The position numbers were made by a program, and so were the translations under genes. From assembly GCA_016285085.1 (NCBI GenBank), contig JAEEQA010000009.1:1-47383 (forward strand): a stretch of DNA of 47,383 nt, written 5' to 3'. The stretch is from Bacteroidales bacterium. GTDB taxonomy: Bacteria > Bacteroidota > Bacteroidia > Bacteroidales > WCHB1-69. The notes below the pieces were generated by a model. It had not been told where the DNA came from. It ran no database searches and worked only from the letters and a program-made list of their open reading frames with translations. Shown here piece after piece: positions 1 to 8,277 of this stretch. Each line of letters opens with the position of its first letter. Within the stretch, counting starts at the first letter, position 1.

Positions 1-2
1 AA

Positions 3-542
3 AGTATTATAGCAGGCTTCGGCGGCCAGGGCGTACTCTCAATGGGTAAGATTTTGGCATACGCCGGCATCATGCAGGACAAGGAAGTCAGCTGGCTTCC
101 CTCCTACGGCCCGGAAATGCGTGGCGGTACCTCCAATGTCACGGTGATTCTGAGCGACGAGCGCATCTGCTCCCCGTACCTCAACCAGTTCGACACCGCC
201 ATCATCCTCAACCAGCAGTCTATGGACAAGTTCGAGTCAGCAGTGAAACCTGGCGGTTTGCTGATTTACGACCCGAACGGAATTTCCCACCACCCCACCC
301 GCAAAGATATCAACATCTACCAGGTGGCCGCTGCCGACAAGGCCAGCGAACTGGGTATCTCCAAGCTGTTCAACATGATTATCCTCGGCGGTTTCCTCAA
401 GGTGAAACCTTTGGTCACCCCCGAAATGCTCCACAAGGGTTTGGAAAAATCCCTGCCGGAACGTCACCATCACCTCATCCCCAAGAACGAAGAGGCAGTG
501 GAGATCGGCAAGGGCCTGTTGAAACCCTACCACACCCTGTAA
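3..542 (+). CDS. 2-oxoacid:acceptor oxidoreductase gamma subunit (KorC/VorC-like), 5'-truncated by window edge
   Basis: Frame is open from base 3 (SIIAGFGGQGVLSMGK...); GFGGQGV motif plus PSYGPEMRGGTSNVTV typical of the gamma subunit. Confidence 0.9.
   Translation, partial: SIIAGFGGQGVLSMGKILAYAGIMQDKEVSWLPSYGPEMRGGTSNVTVILSDERICSPYLNQFDTAIILNQQSMDKFESAVKPGGLLIYDPNGISHHPTRKDINIYQVAAADKASELGISKLFNMIILGGFLKVKPLVTPEMLHKGLEKSLPERHHHLIPKNEEAVEIGKGLLKPYHTL
409..542 (+). repeat. Direct repeat, copy 1: 3' end of oxidoreductase gamma gene
   Basis: 134 bp aligned without gaps to 4353-4486; 7 nt differences, same protein over the shared frame. Confidence 0.95.
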
Positions 543-569
543 TCGCTCCGACGGTTACGGACATGAAAG

Positions 570-602
570 AACGGCGGACCGCAAGGTTCGCCGTTTTGTT
601 TT
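570..602 (+). terminator. Rho-independent-like terminator of the oxidoreductase gamma gene (copy T1)
   Basis: aacggcggacc-gcaa-ggttcgccgtt followed by T-rich tract. Confidence 0.75.
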
Positions 603-646
603 ATGTTGTGTGATTTTAGGATAGCGTAAAAATGGACGGTGTACAA

Positions 647-859
647 TCATACAGTGTCATGTTTCCGTTTTCTTTTCAAGTCGTCAATAAAAAAGAAAAC
701 AACCATAGGGAGAAAACAGACCAGCAACACCCATGCGAAAGATCTTGTAAAAATAAGGGAAATGGCCAGAAGCACTGCCATAAATAGAGAGTAGAGGATT
801 GTTCTCATAAAAGGTTTCGCCGAAGTTTTGTTCATGTCCGAAGGATGCTTGTCGCACAT
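647..859 (-). CDS. Small membrane protein, unknown function
   Basis: 70 aa ORF with two hydrophobic segments; directly downstream of 862-1077. Confidence 0.55.
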   Translation of the reverse strand: MCDKHPSDMNKTSAKPFMRTILYSLFMAVLLAISLIFTRSFAWVLLVCFLPMVVFFFIDDLKRKRKHDTV

Positions 860-861
860 AC

Positions 862-1077
862 TTACTTTTGTTTTTTATCCCTACTTATTGTGAAATATGC
901 TATGGCTGCAAAGGCAACGGAAACGACTACAGAAGTAATCAATACGTTGATTGTATAGTTCCAATTTGCAGGAAGCAAAAAACGTAATGCCAAGGTGGTA
1001 ACGAACACCACCACAAAGGAAAGCAATCCCCAGATTAAAGTTTTAGTTTTCATATATTTATTTTTATTATTTGCCAA
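862..1077 (-). CDS. Small membrane protein, unknown function
   Basis: 71 aa ORF with two hydrophobic segments; overlaps the end of the upstream lipoprotein ORF. Confidence 0.6.
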   Translation of the reverse strand: MANNKNKYMKTKTLIWGLLSFVVVFVTTLALRFLLPANWNYTINVLITSVVVSVAFAAIAYFTISRDKKQK

Positions 1078-1882
1078 ACACTCTGTCCCATATTTGTCCA
1101 GCTGCTTCAGCAGCCGAAGATCCTATTGATGCTCCTGCTACGGCAGCGGTGCCGGCAGCCCATCCTGGAGGACCTGCAACCGCAGCGGCTGCGCCAACGC
1201 CACAAGCTCCTGCTACCGCTCCTTTTACATCTTCTTTGCCTACACTTTTCCAATTAAACCATTTCTCTTTTTCTGTTGTTTCGGCCAATGACTGCCAATT
1301 ATCACAGTTGTTATGCCAATAATATAGAGAAGCCATTGCTATTTCAGATGCCACAATAGCAATATATTGTTCCTCGGAATTGCCTTCTTTCATTATGGAG
1401 GCTTCCAGACAATCTAATTTATACAATATGTCTTCCAAATTATCATAACTGTCAATTATATTGTTGATTGAAGATAGCACATTTTTTTGTAGATCAGATA
1501 ATTTTCCCTCATCTTTTTTGAACCATAATTCGTTGTTATTTTCTTCATCTCGAATATAGTTACCCGTATAACTATGTACAATATCTGGAATATCATCTGA
1601 TTCAAAGTTTTGTTTTATAAAATTTTCTCCATAATGTTTGGTATTAGCAATTATATTTTCGGGTGAGTAGTTGTTTTGGTTTTTATGTCTGCTTAAAATG
1701 AAATCCATACATTCATTGTGTATTTCCCCTATGTGTTTCATGTCGCTCTTAAAATCAATGATTGTGTAATCGGATGTTTTCTTTTTTATGATCTGTTCTT
1801 TCTCGCAGCTTATAAAGATAAAGCCTAAAACAAGGATTGCTACTAATGTTGAAATGAGTCCAGATTTAAATATATTTTTCAT
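1067..1882 (-). CDS. Putative lipoprotein with C-terminal glycine-zipper/bacteriocin-like segment
   Basis: MKNIFKSGLISTLVAILVLGFIFISCEKE signal with lipobox; C-terminus GAVAGACGVGAAAAVAGPPGWAAGTAAVAGASIGSSAAEAAGQIWDRVFGK. The track ORF start at 2257 is probably an open leader, not coding. Confidence 0.65.
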   Translation of the reverse strand: MKNIFKSGLISTLVAILVLGFIFISCEKEQIIKKKTSDYTIIDFKSDMKHIGEIHNECMDFILSRHKNQNNYSPENIIANTKHYGENFIKQNFESDDIPDIVHSYTGNYIRDEENNNELWFKKDEGKLSDLQKNVLSSINNIIDSYDNLEDILYKLDCLEASIMKEGNSEEQYIAIVASEIAMASLYYWHNNCDNWQSLAETTEKEKWFNWKSVGKEDVKGAVAGACGVGAAAAVAGPPGWAAGTAAVAGASIGSSAAEAAGQIWDRVFGK

Positions 1883-2254
1883 TGTTATTTGACTTTTAAA
1901 ATTACACAAAACTCCACCTGACGCGGGCGCACAATAAATAATCGTGCGTTTCGGCTCGCTCCGCAATGAAAAAAATGGTATTGTTGCATCGCAGTTTTCT
2001 GTGCCGCCGCAAGCAAGCGTTGCGGCGTGCCTCGGGTGCCCGGTAGTAGGTGACAACGCTAATGGTCTGCTAAACTCACTTGCGATGCCCCTGCGGGAGG
2101 CACCTTTCTTTTTATGCTCCGCTATCGGCGCGGAGCTTTGCTCGAGGAAGTTGTTCTTGCCCAACCGCTGTAAGCCGGGAGTTCGGGAATTATTATTTGC
2201 GAGCGTTCTCATGGTAGTGCGGTTATTTCCGGTAGTGTTTCTGAATTTCGGTTG

Positions 2255-2262
2255 CAAAGGTA
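2255..2262 (-). promoter_or_regulatory. Putative Bacteroidota -7 box (TACCTTTG) for the lipoprotein operon
   Basis: Reverse complement of caaaggta matches TAnnTTTG; implies a ~370 nt leader. Confidence 0.5.
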
Positions 2263-2399
2263 AGTGATTCTCTTTTACGGACGGTGGTGCAAGTTAGCTC
2301 AAGTTGGCTCAGGTTGGCTCAAGTTTTTTTTGAGGGGGGGGATGTGGTTGCTACTTGTTTATATACAAATTGTTAACATTGTGACACCACTCCATGTCA

Positions 2400-2463
2400 T
2401 CGTTCCGACGGTTGCGGACAAAAAGAACGGCGAACCTTTGGTCCGCCGTTCTTGGTTTTATGT
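2400..2463 (+). terminator. Diverged third copy of the oxidoreductase-gamma terminator region (copy TM)
   Basis: tcgttccgacggttgcggaca...aagaacggcgaacc/ggtccgccgttctt...ggttttatgt aligns with 543-606. Confidence 0.75.
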
Positions 2464-2496
2464 CTCAAATACGGTACCCCTGTAGGGCAGCCATTG

Positions 2497-2522
2497 TAGG
2501 GCTGCCATAATATGACAGCCCT
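2497..2522. repeat. Intergenic palindrome, AGGGCTGYCATA family
   Basis: agggctgccata/atatgacagccct; related copies at 22280, 22401, 23558, 23641. Confidence 0.7.
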
Positions 2523-2537
2523 GCAATACGGTGATAA

Positions 2538-3890
2538 TCATTCTGGCACTATCCCCTTCTCTCTCAGAAACCGTTTCAACAAAAAGGCGAGGAAGTAGGG
2601 GAAAGTGTAAAAGTTGCCGTTCCAACCGATGTTCTTATAGCCGAATTTGATACCGTAACGGACTTCAGGATAGGAATCCCATTTGATCAAGTTGTTCAGC
2701 GAGGCGGTGGCCCCGTCTTTTGCCTTCACCTCCACCGGAACCATTGAGTGGGCATCCCTCACAAAGAAATCCATCTCGAGCGAAGGATTGTCATGCTTGT
2801 AGAAATAGAGTTGCTCATAGCCTGACTTTCGTAGCATCTCACCGACAACATTCTCATAGAGGGCGCCCTTGTATGTGCCAAAATTTTTGTTGGCACGAAG
2901 GTCATCCTGCGCCTCCTCATCCAGCGATGCAATAAGCAGTCCGATGTCGTGATAATATATCTTGTAACAGTCGGCATCGTAATTGCCCTTCAACGGCAGC
3001 TCCACATTGTTCAAGCAGTAGCACACATGGATTACGCCTGCCTCCTTCAGCCAGTCAACCGCGCCAATATACTCTCGATTGCGTGCGCCTTTGGCAATCT
3101 TGGTGATTTGGTATTTTTTGTTCTCCTTGGCGAGAAAAGTCGGGATATGGTTGTACACCGCCAGCACTTTCGCCTTGTCAGCGCCCGTGGCATATTTGGT
3201 GATGTCTTCCTCGTAATCCTTCAACAGCTGCCGTTGCAACTTCAGTATTCCTCCAAAATGACCATTGTCAATGTACATTCTCACTACTTCCGGCATCCCT
3301 CCCAGCGTCATGTAATCGCGAAACAGGTTCATAAAGGTGTCCATCTCCAGTTGCGAAAACGGCTTCACCGAAAGCATGTGCGTGTAAAGATCCTCCACCT
3401 GCTGCTTGGAATAGCCCTTGGCCCAAAGAAATTCCTCGAAATCCATCGAAAACATATCGTAATCCTCTTTGAATCCCACCGCATTCGATTCAATCTCCTC
3501 ATAATAAATGCCCATCAGCGAGCCCGAACAAATCACGTCGAAACGGCCGTCCTGACAGAACGACTTGAGTGAAGTGGCGCAATCGGGACATTTTTGAAGC
3601 TCATCAAAAAACAGCAGTGTCTTATTGGGTATGATCTTCCACGACGGTTCCAAAATACTGATATTCTTGATGATATTATCCACTTCGTAGCCATCGTTGA
3701 AGATATTTCGGAATTTCTTCTGAAGCACGAAATTCATCTCCAGTACCGATTCGTAATGGGCTCGTCCGAAGGCACGGATGGACTCGGTTTTGCCGATTTG
3801 CCGGGCGCCTTTCACAATCAGCGGTTTTCTATTGGGATTTTGCTTCCAATCTTCAAGAAATCTATCTATCTTTCTTTCAAGGAGTTTCAT
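2538..3890 (-). CDS. AAA ATP-binding protein with DUF4143-type C-terminal region
   Basis: MKLLERKIDRFLEDWKQNPNRKPLIVKGARQIGKTESIRAFG (Walker A), LLFFDELQKCP (Walker B), C-terminal PVEVKAKDGATASL nuclease-like motif. Confidence 0.9.
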   Translation of the reverse strand: MKLLERKIDRFLEDWKQNPNRKPLIVKGARQIGKTESIRAFGRAHYESVLEMNFVLQKKFRNIFNDGYEVDNIIKNISILEPSWKIIPNKTLLFFDELQKCPDCATSLKSFCQDGRFDVICSGSLMGIYYEEIESNAVGFKEDYDMFSMDFEEFLWAKGYSKQQVEDLYTHMLSVKPFSQLEMDTFMNLFRDYMTLGGMPEVVRMYIDNGHFGGILKLQRQLLKDYEEDITKYATGADKAKVLAVYNHIPTFLAKENKKYQITKIAKGARNREYIGAVDWLKEAGVIHVCYCLNNVELPLKGNYDADCYKIYYHDIGLLIASLDEEAQDDLRANKNFGTYKGALYENVVGEMLRKSGYEQLYFYKHDNPSLEMDFFVRDAHSMVPVEVKAKDGATASLNNLIKWDSYPEVRYGIKFGYKNIGWNGNFYTFPYFLAFLLKRFLREKGIVPE

Positions 3891-4232
3891 ATTATTCTAT
3901 CACATTTTCGGCTGCAAAAATACTAAAAAAATCACATTTTCGGCCATAAAATCATTAAAAAAATCACATTTTCGAAAATGGTGCGGATTTTTATTTGGGC
4001 GGCCCGGCTCCCTGCGGTCGCCGTCGGGCTATCCGCTGTACTTCGCTTCGCTCGTGCCGCTCCTATCCCTGCCGCGACCGAACCTCGGGGCGGTGTCGGT
4101 ATAATCCATTCTGCCACGGGGATATGGGCATCCCCACCCGGACGCACGCCGTCAGGTGTGCGGGTGAAGATTCCGCCCCCCACCATTCCGTTGCCGACGA
4201 CAGGAGGCAACGGAATCTCCAAGGGTTGAACG

Positions 4233-4352
4233 TTACAAGTTCAAATCAAAATCTTTTTCCTTGTATTCCGCTTTCACTAACTCCTGCAGCCAATCCTTAT
4301 CAAGTTCACCTATCATACCCTTTTGATAATAGTTTTCTATTATCGGTTCTAA
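4233..4352 (-). pseudogene. C-terminal remnant of an unidentified gene, truncated at the repeat junction
   Basis: Minus frame reads ...EPIIENYYQKGMIGELDKDWLQELVKAEYKEKDFDLNL* and has no start before the 4353 junction. Confidence 0.55.
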
Positions 4353-4486
4353 CTTTGGTTACCCCCGAAATGTTGCACAAGGGTTTGGAAAAATCCCTTC
4401 CGGAACGTCACCATCACCTCATCCCCAAGAACGAAGAGGCAGTGGAGATCGGCAAGGGCCTGTTGAAACCCTATCATACCCTCTAA
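4353..4486 (+). pseudogene. Duplicated 3' end of the oxidoreductase gamma gene (repeat copy 2)
   Basis: Encodes LVTPEMLHKGLEKSLPERHHHLIPKNEEAVEIGKGLLKPYHTL*, identical protein to 411-542. Confidence 0.95.
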
Positions 4487-4504
4487 CCGATTCTGCGGTT
4501 AATC

Positions 4505-4539
4505 AAAAACGGCGAACCTTTCGGTTCGCCGTTTTTTTT
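4505..4539 (+). terminator. Terminator following the duplicated gene end (copy T2)
   Basis: aaaaacggcgaacctttcggttcgccgtttttttt. Confidence 0.85.
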
Positions 4540-4542
4540 GTT

Positions 4543-4570
4543 GTAGAGACGCAAAATTTTGCGTCTCTAC
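4543..4570. repeat. GTAGAGACG palindrome, core CAAAATTTTG
   Basis: Perfect 28 bp palindrome gtagagacgcaaaattttgcgtctctac. Confidence 0.9.
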
Positions 4571-4903
4571 ACGATTGATTATTTCCATTTAGAATGGGAA
4601 TAATTTTAAAATATTTCTATTCGGAATGGGAATATTGGAAAATAGAAAACGGAAAATGGAAAGGTGATGGGGGATGGGAAGGAGATGTCGGGTAATCCAA
4701 TTTTATTTTTGTAGAGTAATGGTTCTATTCAATGATTCATCAAATAAGGTCAGATACAGTATTGGAATATATGGGTACTGCTATCTGTCAAATCTATAGG
4801 GAACTCCTGTTTTTAATCCTTTTATCCATTCCACAGAGACAGCGAATCTCTTAAATACAACGGGACAAATTTACAGATTATTTTCTATTTGGCTCTTTAA
4901 TGT

Positions 4904-5236
4904 TCATGGTTTTGACTTCTCGGCCTTGTAGGGCGCTTTGTCCTCGGCCACAAGGTCCGGAGTTGTTGTGGACTCATCATATACAACGACTCCTTTTTCG
5001 TAAAGGTATTCAGGGGCGATGTCAATGGTGCCGTTCAACCAAGTCACAGTCCATCCATCCAACGAAATGTTGCGAAAAACGGCTTCGTCATTCAATGCAT
5101 GAAAAGCGGGCATTTCTGCAATAAGGGACTTACAATCAAATATTTTCACTTTCCCATTATTGAAAATTAGCCGTAAAAGGTAATTGTCAAGCGCCTCAGC
5201 GGCAGTAACCCATACAATATCATTTATATTTTCCAT
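4904..5236 (-). CDS. DUF2442 domain-containing protein
   Basis: VTAAEALDNYLLRLIFNNGKVKIFDC...; adjacent to DUF4160 partner. Confidence 0.8.
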   Translation of the reverse strand: MENINDIVWVTAAEALDNYLLRLIFNNGKVKIFDCKSLIAEMPAFHALNDEAVFRNISLDGWTVTWLNGTIDIAPEYLYEKGVVVYDESTTTPDLVAEDKAPYKAEKSKP

Positions 5237-5238
5237 AA

Positions 5239-5496
5239 TTATTCTAATGGTTTAATTGTATTCAAAGGCTTGCTATTCTCCATCCTTCTCCAGTTGTCAA
5301 ACAATTCTTCTTTATGTGAATTTCTCCATTCTTCTATCATCTTTGAAGCATGACGTGGCATTGTTCCCATAGTTTTACCAGTGGCAATTTCAATAATAGC
5401 ACGAAATTCATTGTACTTAGCATGAAAATGAGGTGGATTGTGATCGGGGAAATACATCGTAATAATAATCCCATAGAATCTGCTTATTTCTGGCAT
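5239..5496 (-). CDS. DUF4160 domain-containing protein
   Basis: MPEISRFYGIIITMYFPDHNPPHFHAKYNEFRAII is the DUF4160 signature. Confidence 0.9.
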   Translation of the reverse strand: MPEISRFYGIIITMYFPDHNPPHFHAKYNEFRAIIEIATGKTMGTMPRHASKMIEEWRNSHKEELFDNWRRMENSKPLNTIKPLE

Positions 5497-5585
5497 GGCT
5501 CGCGTTTGTTTTGCGCGGCAAAGATATGAAAATTTTTATTAAAGTTATAAATCTATTATTTTTTAATTTTTAGTTTTATACTATA

Positions 5586-7286
5586 TCACCGCTCCCGCCG
5601 TTCTATCACCTCCCGCAAGCGGTAGCGGTCGCCGGTGGATTTGCCGACGGCGTCAATAAACTGCTGGTCGTAGCCGGGTGTGTCGTAGCCCCAGCGGAGA
5701 AGCGTGCCATCCTCGCCGACCTTGCGTACAACCTGGTCGTTGTAGCGCACAATCAGGAATTTCGCCAGCTTGTCCCAACGCTGCATCATCCGGTTGGCAT
5801 ATTCAATGCTCTTGTTGTTCAAATAATTGCGTCGGTCATCGGGCGTCATCGTTTGGACTGCCTCCAGAACCTTGTCCTGATCGGCAAAGTAGTAGTCCTC
5901 CAGCTCATTCTGCGCCGCCCGCAGGTCACCAATCATCATGGAGTAGCGCGGATAGACCATGTTGGCCACCCAGTTGTTCATCCAGAATGCCGACTGGTCG
6001 TTGAACTCGGTGCGCGGGTTGTTCTCGGGGCGGAAGGGGTCGGGAACCTGCGTGATGCAGCAGTAGAGCGGCACGTAGGCCACCATGTTGGCATCATCGC
6101 AGTTGAACCACGTCACGCCGCCCACATCGTCGGGCAGCCACGAGCGCATCTGGCAGGTCATGGTGAACCCCGACTGCTGCGTGGCGATGGGGCGCTCGCG
6201 GAAGTAGTCGAGACTGTCGCTGTCTTTGAAGTGCATCGGCAGCGGCCGGATGGGCATTCCCCACGGTCCGGCGGTCATGTCGGCGGTCATATCGAGCGGC
6301 GTGCCTTCGAAATGGTCGCGCATATCACGCTGCAAATCGCGCAGGGAGAGCGGCGCGTCGGGCTTGATCCACAACGGCAGATGGTCGTATTCGCGGAAGT
6401 CGCCGTTGAGGTAGGGGAGGTATTGGTCCATCACCTCAGGGCTGCAGTGGTGCCGGAAGAAGCTCCACACGCGGGCATCGGCGTAGCGCACATTCTCAAA
6501 GTCGATGGGGCAGTAGGCGTCGCGGAACGAGAAATCCTCGTCCTTGCCGCTGAAAAATCCTTTCTCGCGTGCGAAAGTGATGACGTCGGCGGCATACACA
6601 CACTCCACCTCGGGCCGATGAATCTGCTTCAGATTCTGGCTGCTGATGCTGGCATACTTGCCTTTCTTTTCCAAAGGGAACTGGCGGATGCGGCTGAGGT
6701 TGGCATGGGCACATATGCAGTCGTCGGGAATGCGCAGCGCCACCCATACGGCACCCTTGCGACCGGGCCCTTTACCCACAATCTCCATGATCCAGGCCTC
6801 GTTGGGGTCGCACACGGTGATGCTCTCGCCGCTGCTGTTGTAGCCATATTCCTCCACCAGCTCCACCATGCAACGGATGGCCTCGCGGGCATTGGAGGAG
6901 CGCTGCAGTGCCAGCCGCATCAGCGTGAAGTAGTCGAGCAGGCCGTCGTTGTTGACCAGTTCCAGCCGCCCGTCGAAGGTGGTTTCCACGATGGTCACCT
7001 GCCGCTCGTTCATCAGCCCCACCACATTGTAGGTATAATCCACCTGCCGCACATACTGGTCTTCGTGCGTGGGTCCCCAGCCGTGCACCGCAATTTTCTC
7101 GTCCGGACTGTGCTTTCCCGAAGGAAGGTAAAACAGGTAGCCGGAAAAGCCGAAGCCGTCGCAGTTGTAGGTGCACATGACGCTTCCGTCCACCGAGGCT
7201 TTCTTGCCGACGATGAGGTTGGTGCAGGCCTTTGCAGGCACCATCATGGCCGCCAGCAATAGGGATAACAGGATTATCTTTTTCAT
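5586..7286 (-). CDS. C69 family dipeptidase (PepD-like)
   Basis: Signal peptide then ACTNLIVGKKASVDGSVMCTYNCDG with N-terminal nucleophile Cys; full-length family similarity. Confidence 0.88.
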   Translation of the reverse strand: MKKIILLSLLLAAMMVPAKACTNLIVGKKASVDGSVMCTYNCDGFGFSGYLFYLPSGKHSPDEKIAVHGWGPTHEDQYVRQVDYTYNVVGLMNERQVTIVETTFDGRLELVNNDGLLDYFTLMRLALQRSSNAREAIRCMVELVEEYGYNSSGESITVCDPNEAWIMEIVGKGPGRKGAVWVALRIPDDCICAHANLSRIRQFPLEKKGKYASISSQNLKQIHRPEVECVYAADVITFAREKGFFSGKDEDFSFRDAYCPIDFENVRYADARVWSFFRHHCSPEVMDQYLPYLNGDFREYDHLPLWIKPDAPLSLRDLQRDMRDHFEGTPLDMTADMTAGPWGMPIRPLPMHFKDSDSLDYFRERPIATQQSGFTMTCQMRSWLPDDVGGVTWFNCDDANMVAYVPLYCCITQVPDPFRPENNPRTEFNDQSAFWMNNWVANMVYPRYSMMIGDLRAAQNELEDYYFADQDKVLEAVQTMTPDDRRNYLNNKSIEYANRMMQRWDKLAKFLIVRYNDQVVRKVGEDGTLLRWGYDTPGYDQQFIDAVGKSTGDRYRLREVIERRER

Positions 7287-7426
7287 TATCAGATTATTTA
7301 TTGGGGATGCAAAAATAGGGAAAAGGCCGAGTGTAGCATTCCATAGTCCAATACTATTGCTGCTTTTATACGGGAGAATAGAGACGATGTGCGCAGGGAA
7401 AACTCAAATTAAGACACCTCTGTAAA

Positions 7427-8275
7427 TTACATCTCAAATTCCAGTTTTATCGGATAATGGTCTGATATGTAGGGCTTCCCGTAGTTCTTGGTGAGGGTCT
7501 GGAACCGCAGCGGTGTCGCATTCCGGAAGAAAATGTGGTCGATGATGCAGGGTTTCGGCGCGTTTCCGAACCCGTTGAAGGTATCCTTGTGGTCGGTCTT
7601 GGGCGCCACCTCCCTCGCCGCTTGGAGCCCGTTCTGGTCGAACGGTGCGAAAATGGGGCTTTCGATGGAGGAGTTGAGGTCGCCGCCAAGCAGTACCGGT
7701 GTCCCTTTCGGCACCATTTCGTCAATGAGCCGGCACAGCAGCAGCACGGAGTTCTTCCGCGCTTCCTGCCCCACATGGTCCAAATGTGTGTTGAAGTACC
7801 AAAAGTCGCGGCCGCTGGATTTGTCCTTCAGGTGCACGAAGGTCACTGTGCGGAAGCAGGCCGCGTCCCATCCCATCGACACTTTCTCCGGCGTCGCGCT
7901 CAGCCAGCGGGTTCCGTTCTCCAACAGTTCGAACTGGTCGGTGCGGAAAAAGACGGCCATGCACTCGCCGGCCTTCTTCCCGTCGTCGCGCCCCACTCCG
8001 ATCCGGGTGTATTGCGGGAAATTCTCCTCTATGTACTGAAGCTGGTCGGACAGCGCCTCCTGCAGCCCGAACAGGTCGGGTTTCTCCTCTTTCAGCATCT
8101 TGACGGTGGCGGATTTGCGCTTGTCCCACTGGTTTTCACCGTCTTCGCCGGAAGCGACATTGTAGCGGATGTTGAAGGAAATCAGTTTGTAATGTCCTGG
8201 CTTTTGCGCAAAAAGTGGGGCAATCGCAGCCGAAAGGCACAAGCTGATGAAAAGGGTGGAAAGGAAGCGTTTCAT
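7427..8275 (-). CDS. Endonuclease/exonuclease/phosphatase family protein, secreted
   Basis: ISFNIRYNV, FGLQEA, NTHLDHVG, LGGDLN, IDHIFFR, SDHYPI motifs. Confidence 0.92.
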   Translation of the reverse strand: MKRFLSTLFISLCLSAAIAPLFAQKPGHYKLISFNIRYNVASGEDGENQWDKRKSATVKMLKEEKPDLFGLQEALSDQLQYIEENFPQYTRIGVGRDDGKKAGECMAVFFRTDQFELLENGTRWLSATPEKVSMGWDAACFRTVTFVHLKDKSSGRDFWYFNTHLDHVGQEARKNSVLLLCRLIDEMVPKGTPVLLGGDLNSSIESPIFAPFDQNGLQAAREVAPKTDHKDTFNGFGNAPKPCIIDHIFFRNATPLRFQTLTKNYGKPYISDHYPIKLEFEM

Positions 8276-8277
8276 GA

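Noticed and set aside
1882-2257. N-terminal extension of the lipoprotein ORF (MQPKFRNTTGNN...)
   Set aside because: The extension lies upstream of a clear signal peptide/lipobox and downstream of a promoter box; more likely leader RNA.
409-4486. Classical integrase-type genomic island with attL/attR
   Set aside because: No tyrosine or serine integrase ORF within 0.5-4.4 kb. Element remnants cannot be excluded, so it is kept only as an alternative.
5853-7262. 469-aa plus-strand ORF opposite the C69 peptidase
   Set aside because: Antisense shadow ORF in GC-rich coding sequence; His/Val/Gly-rich with no family resemblance.
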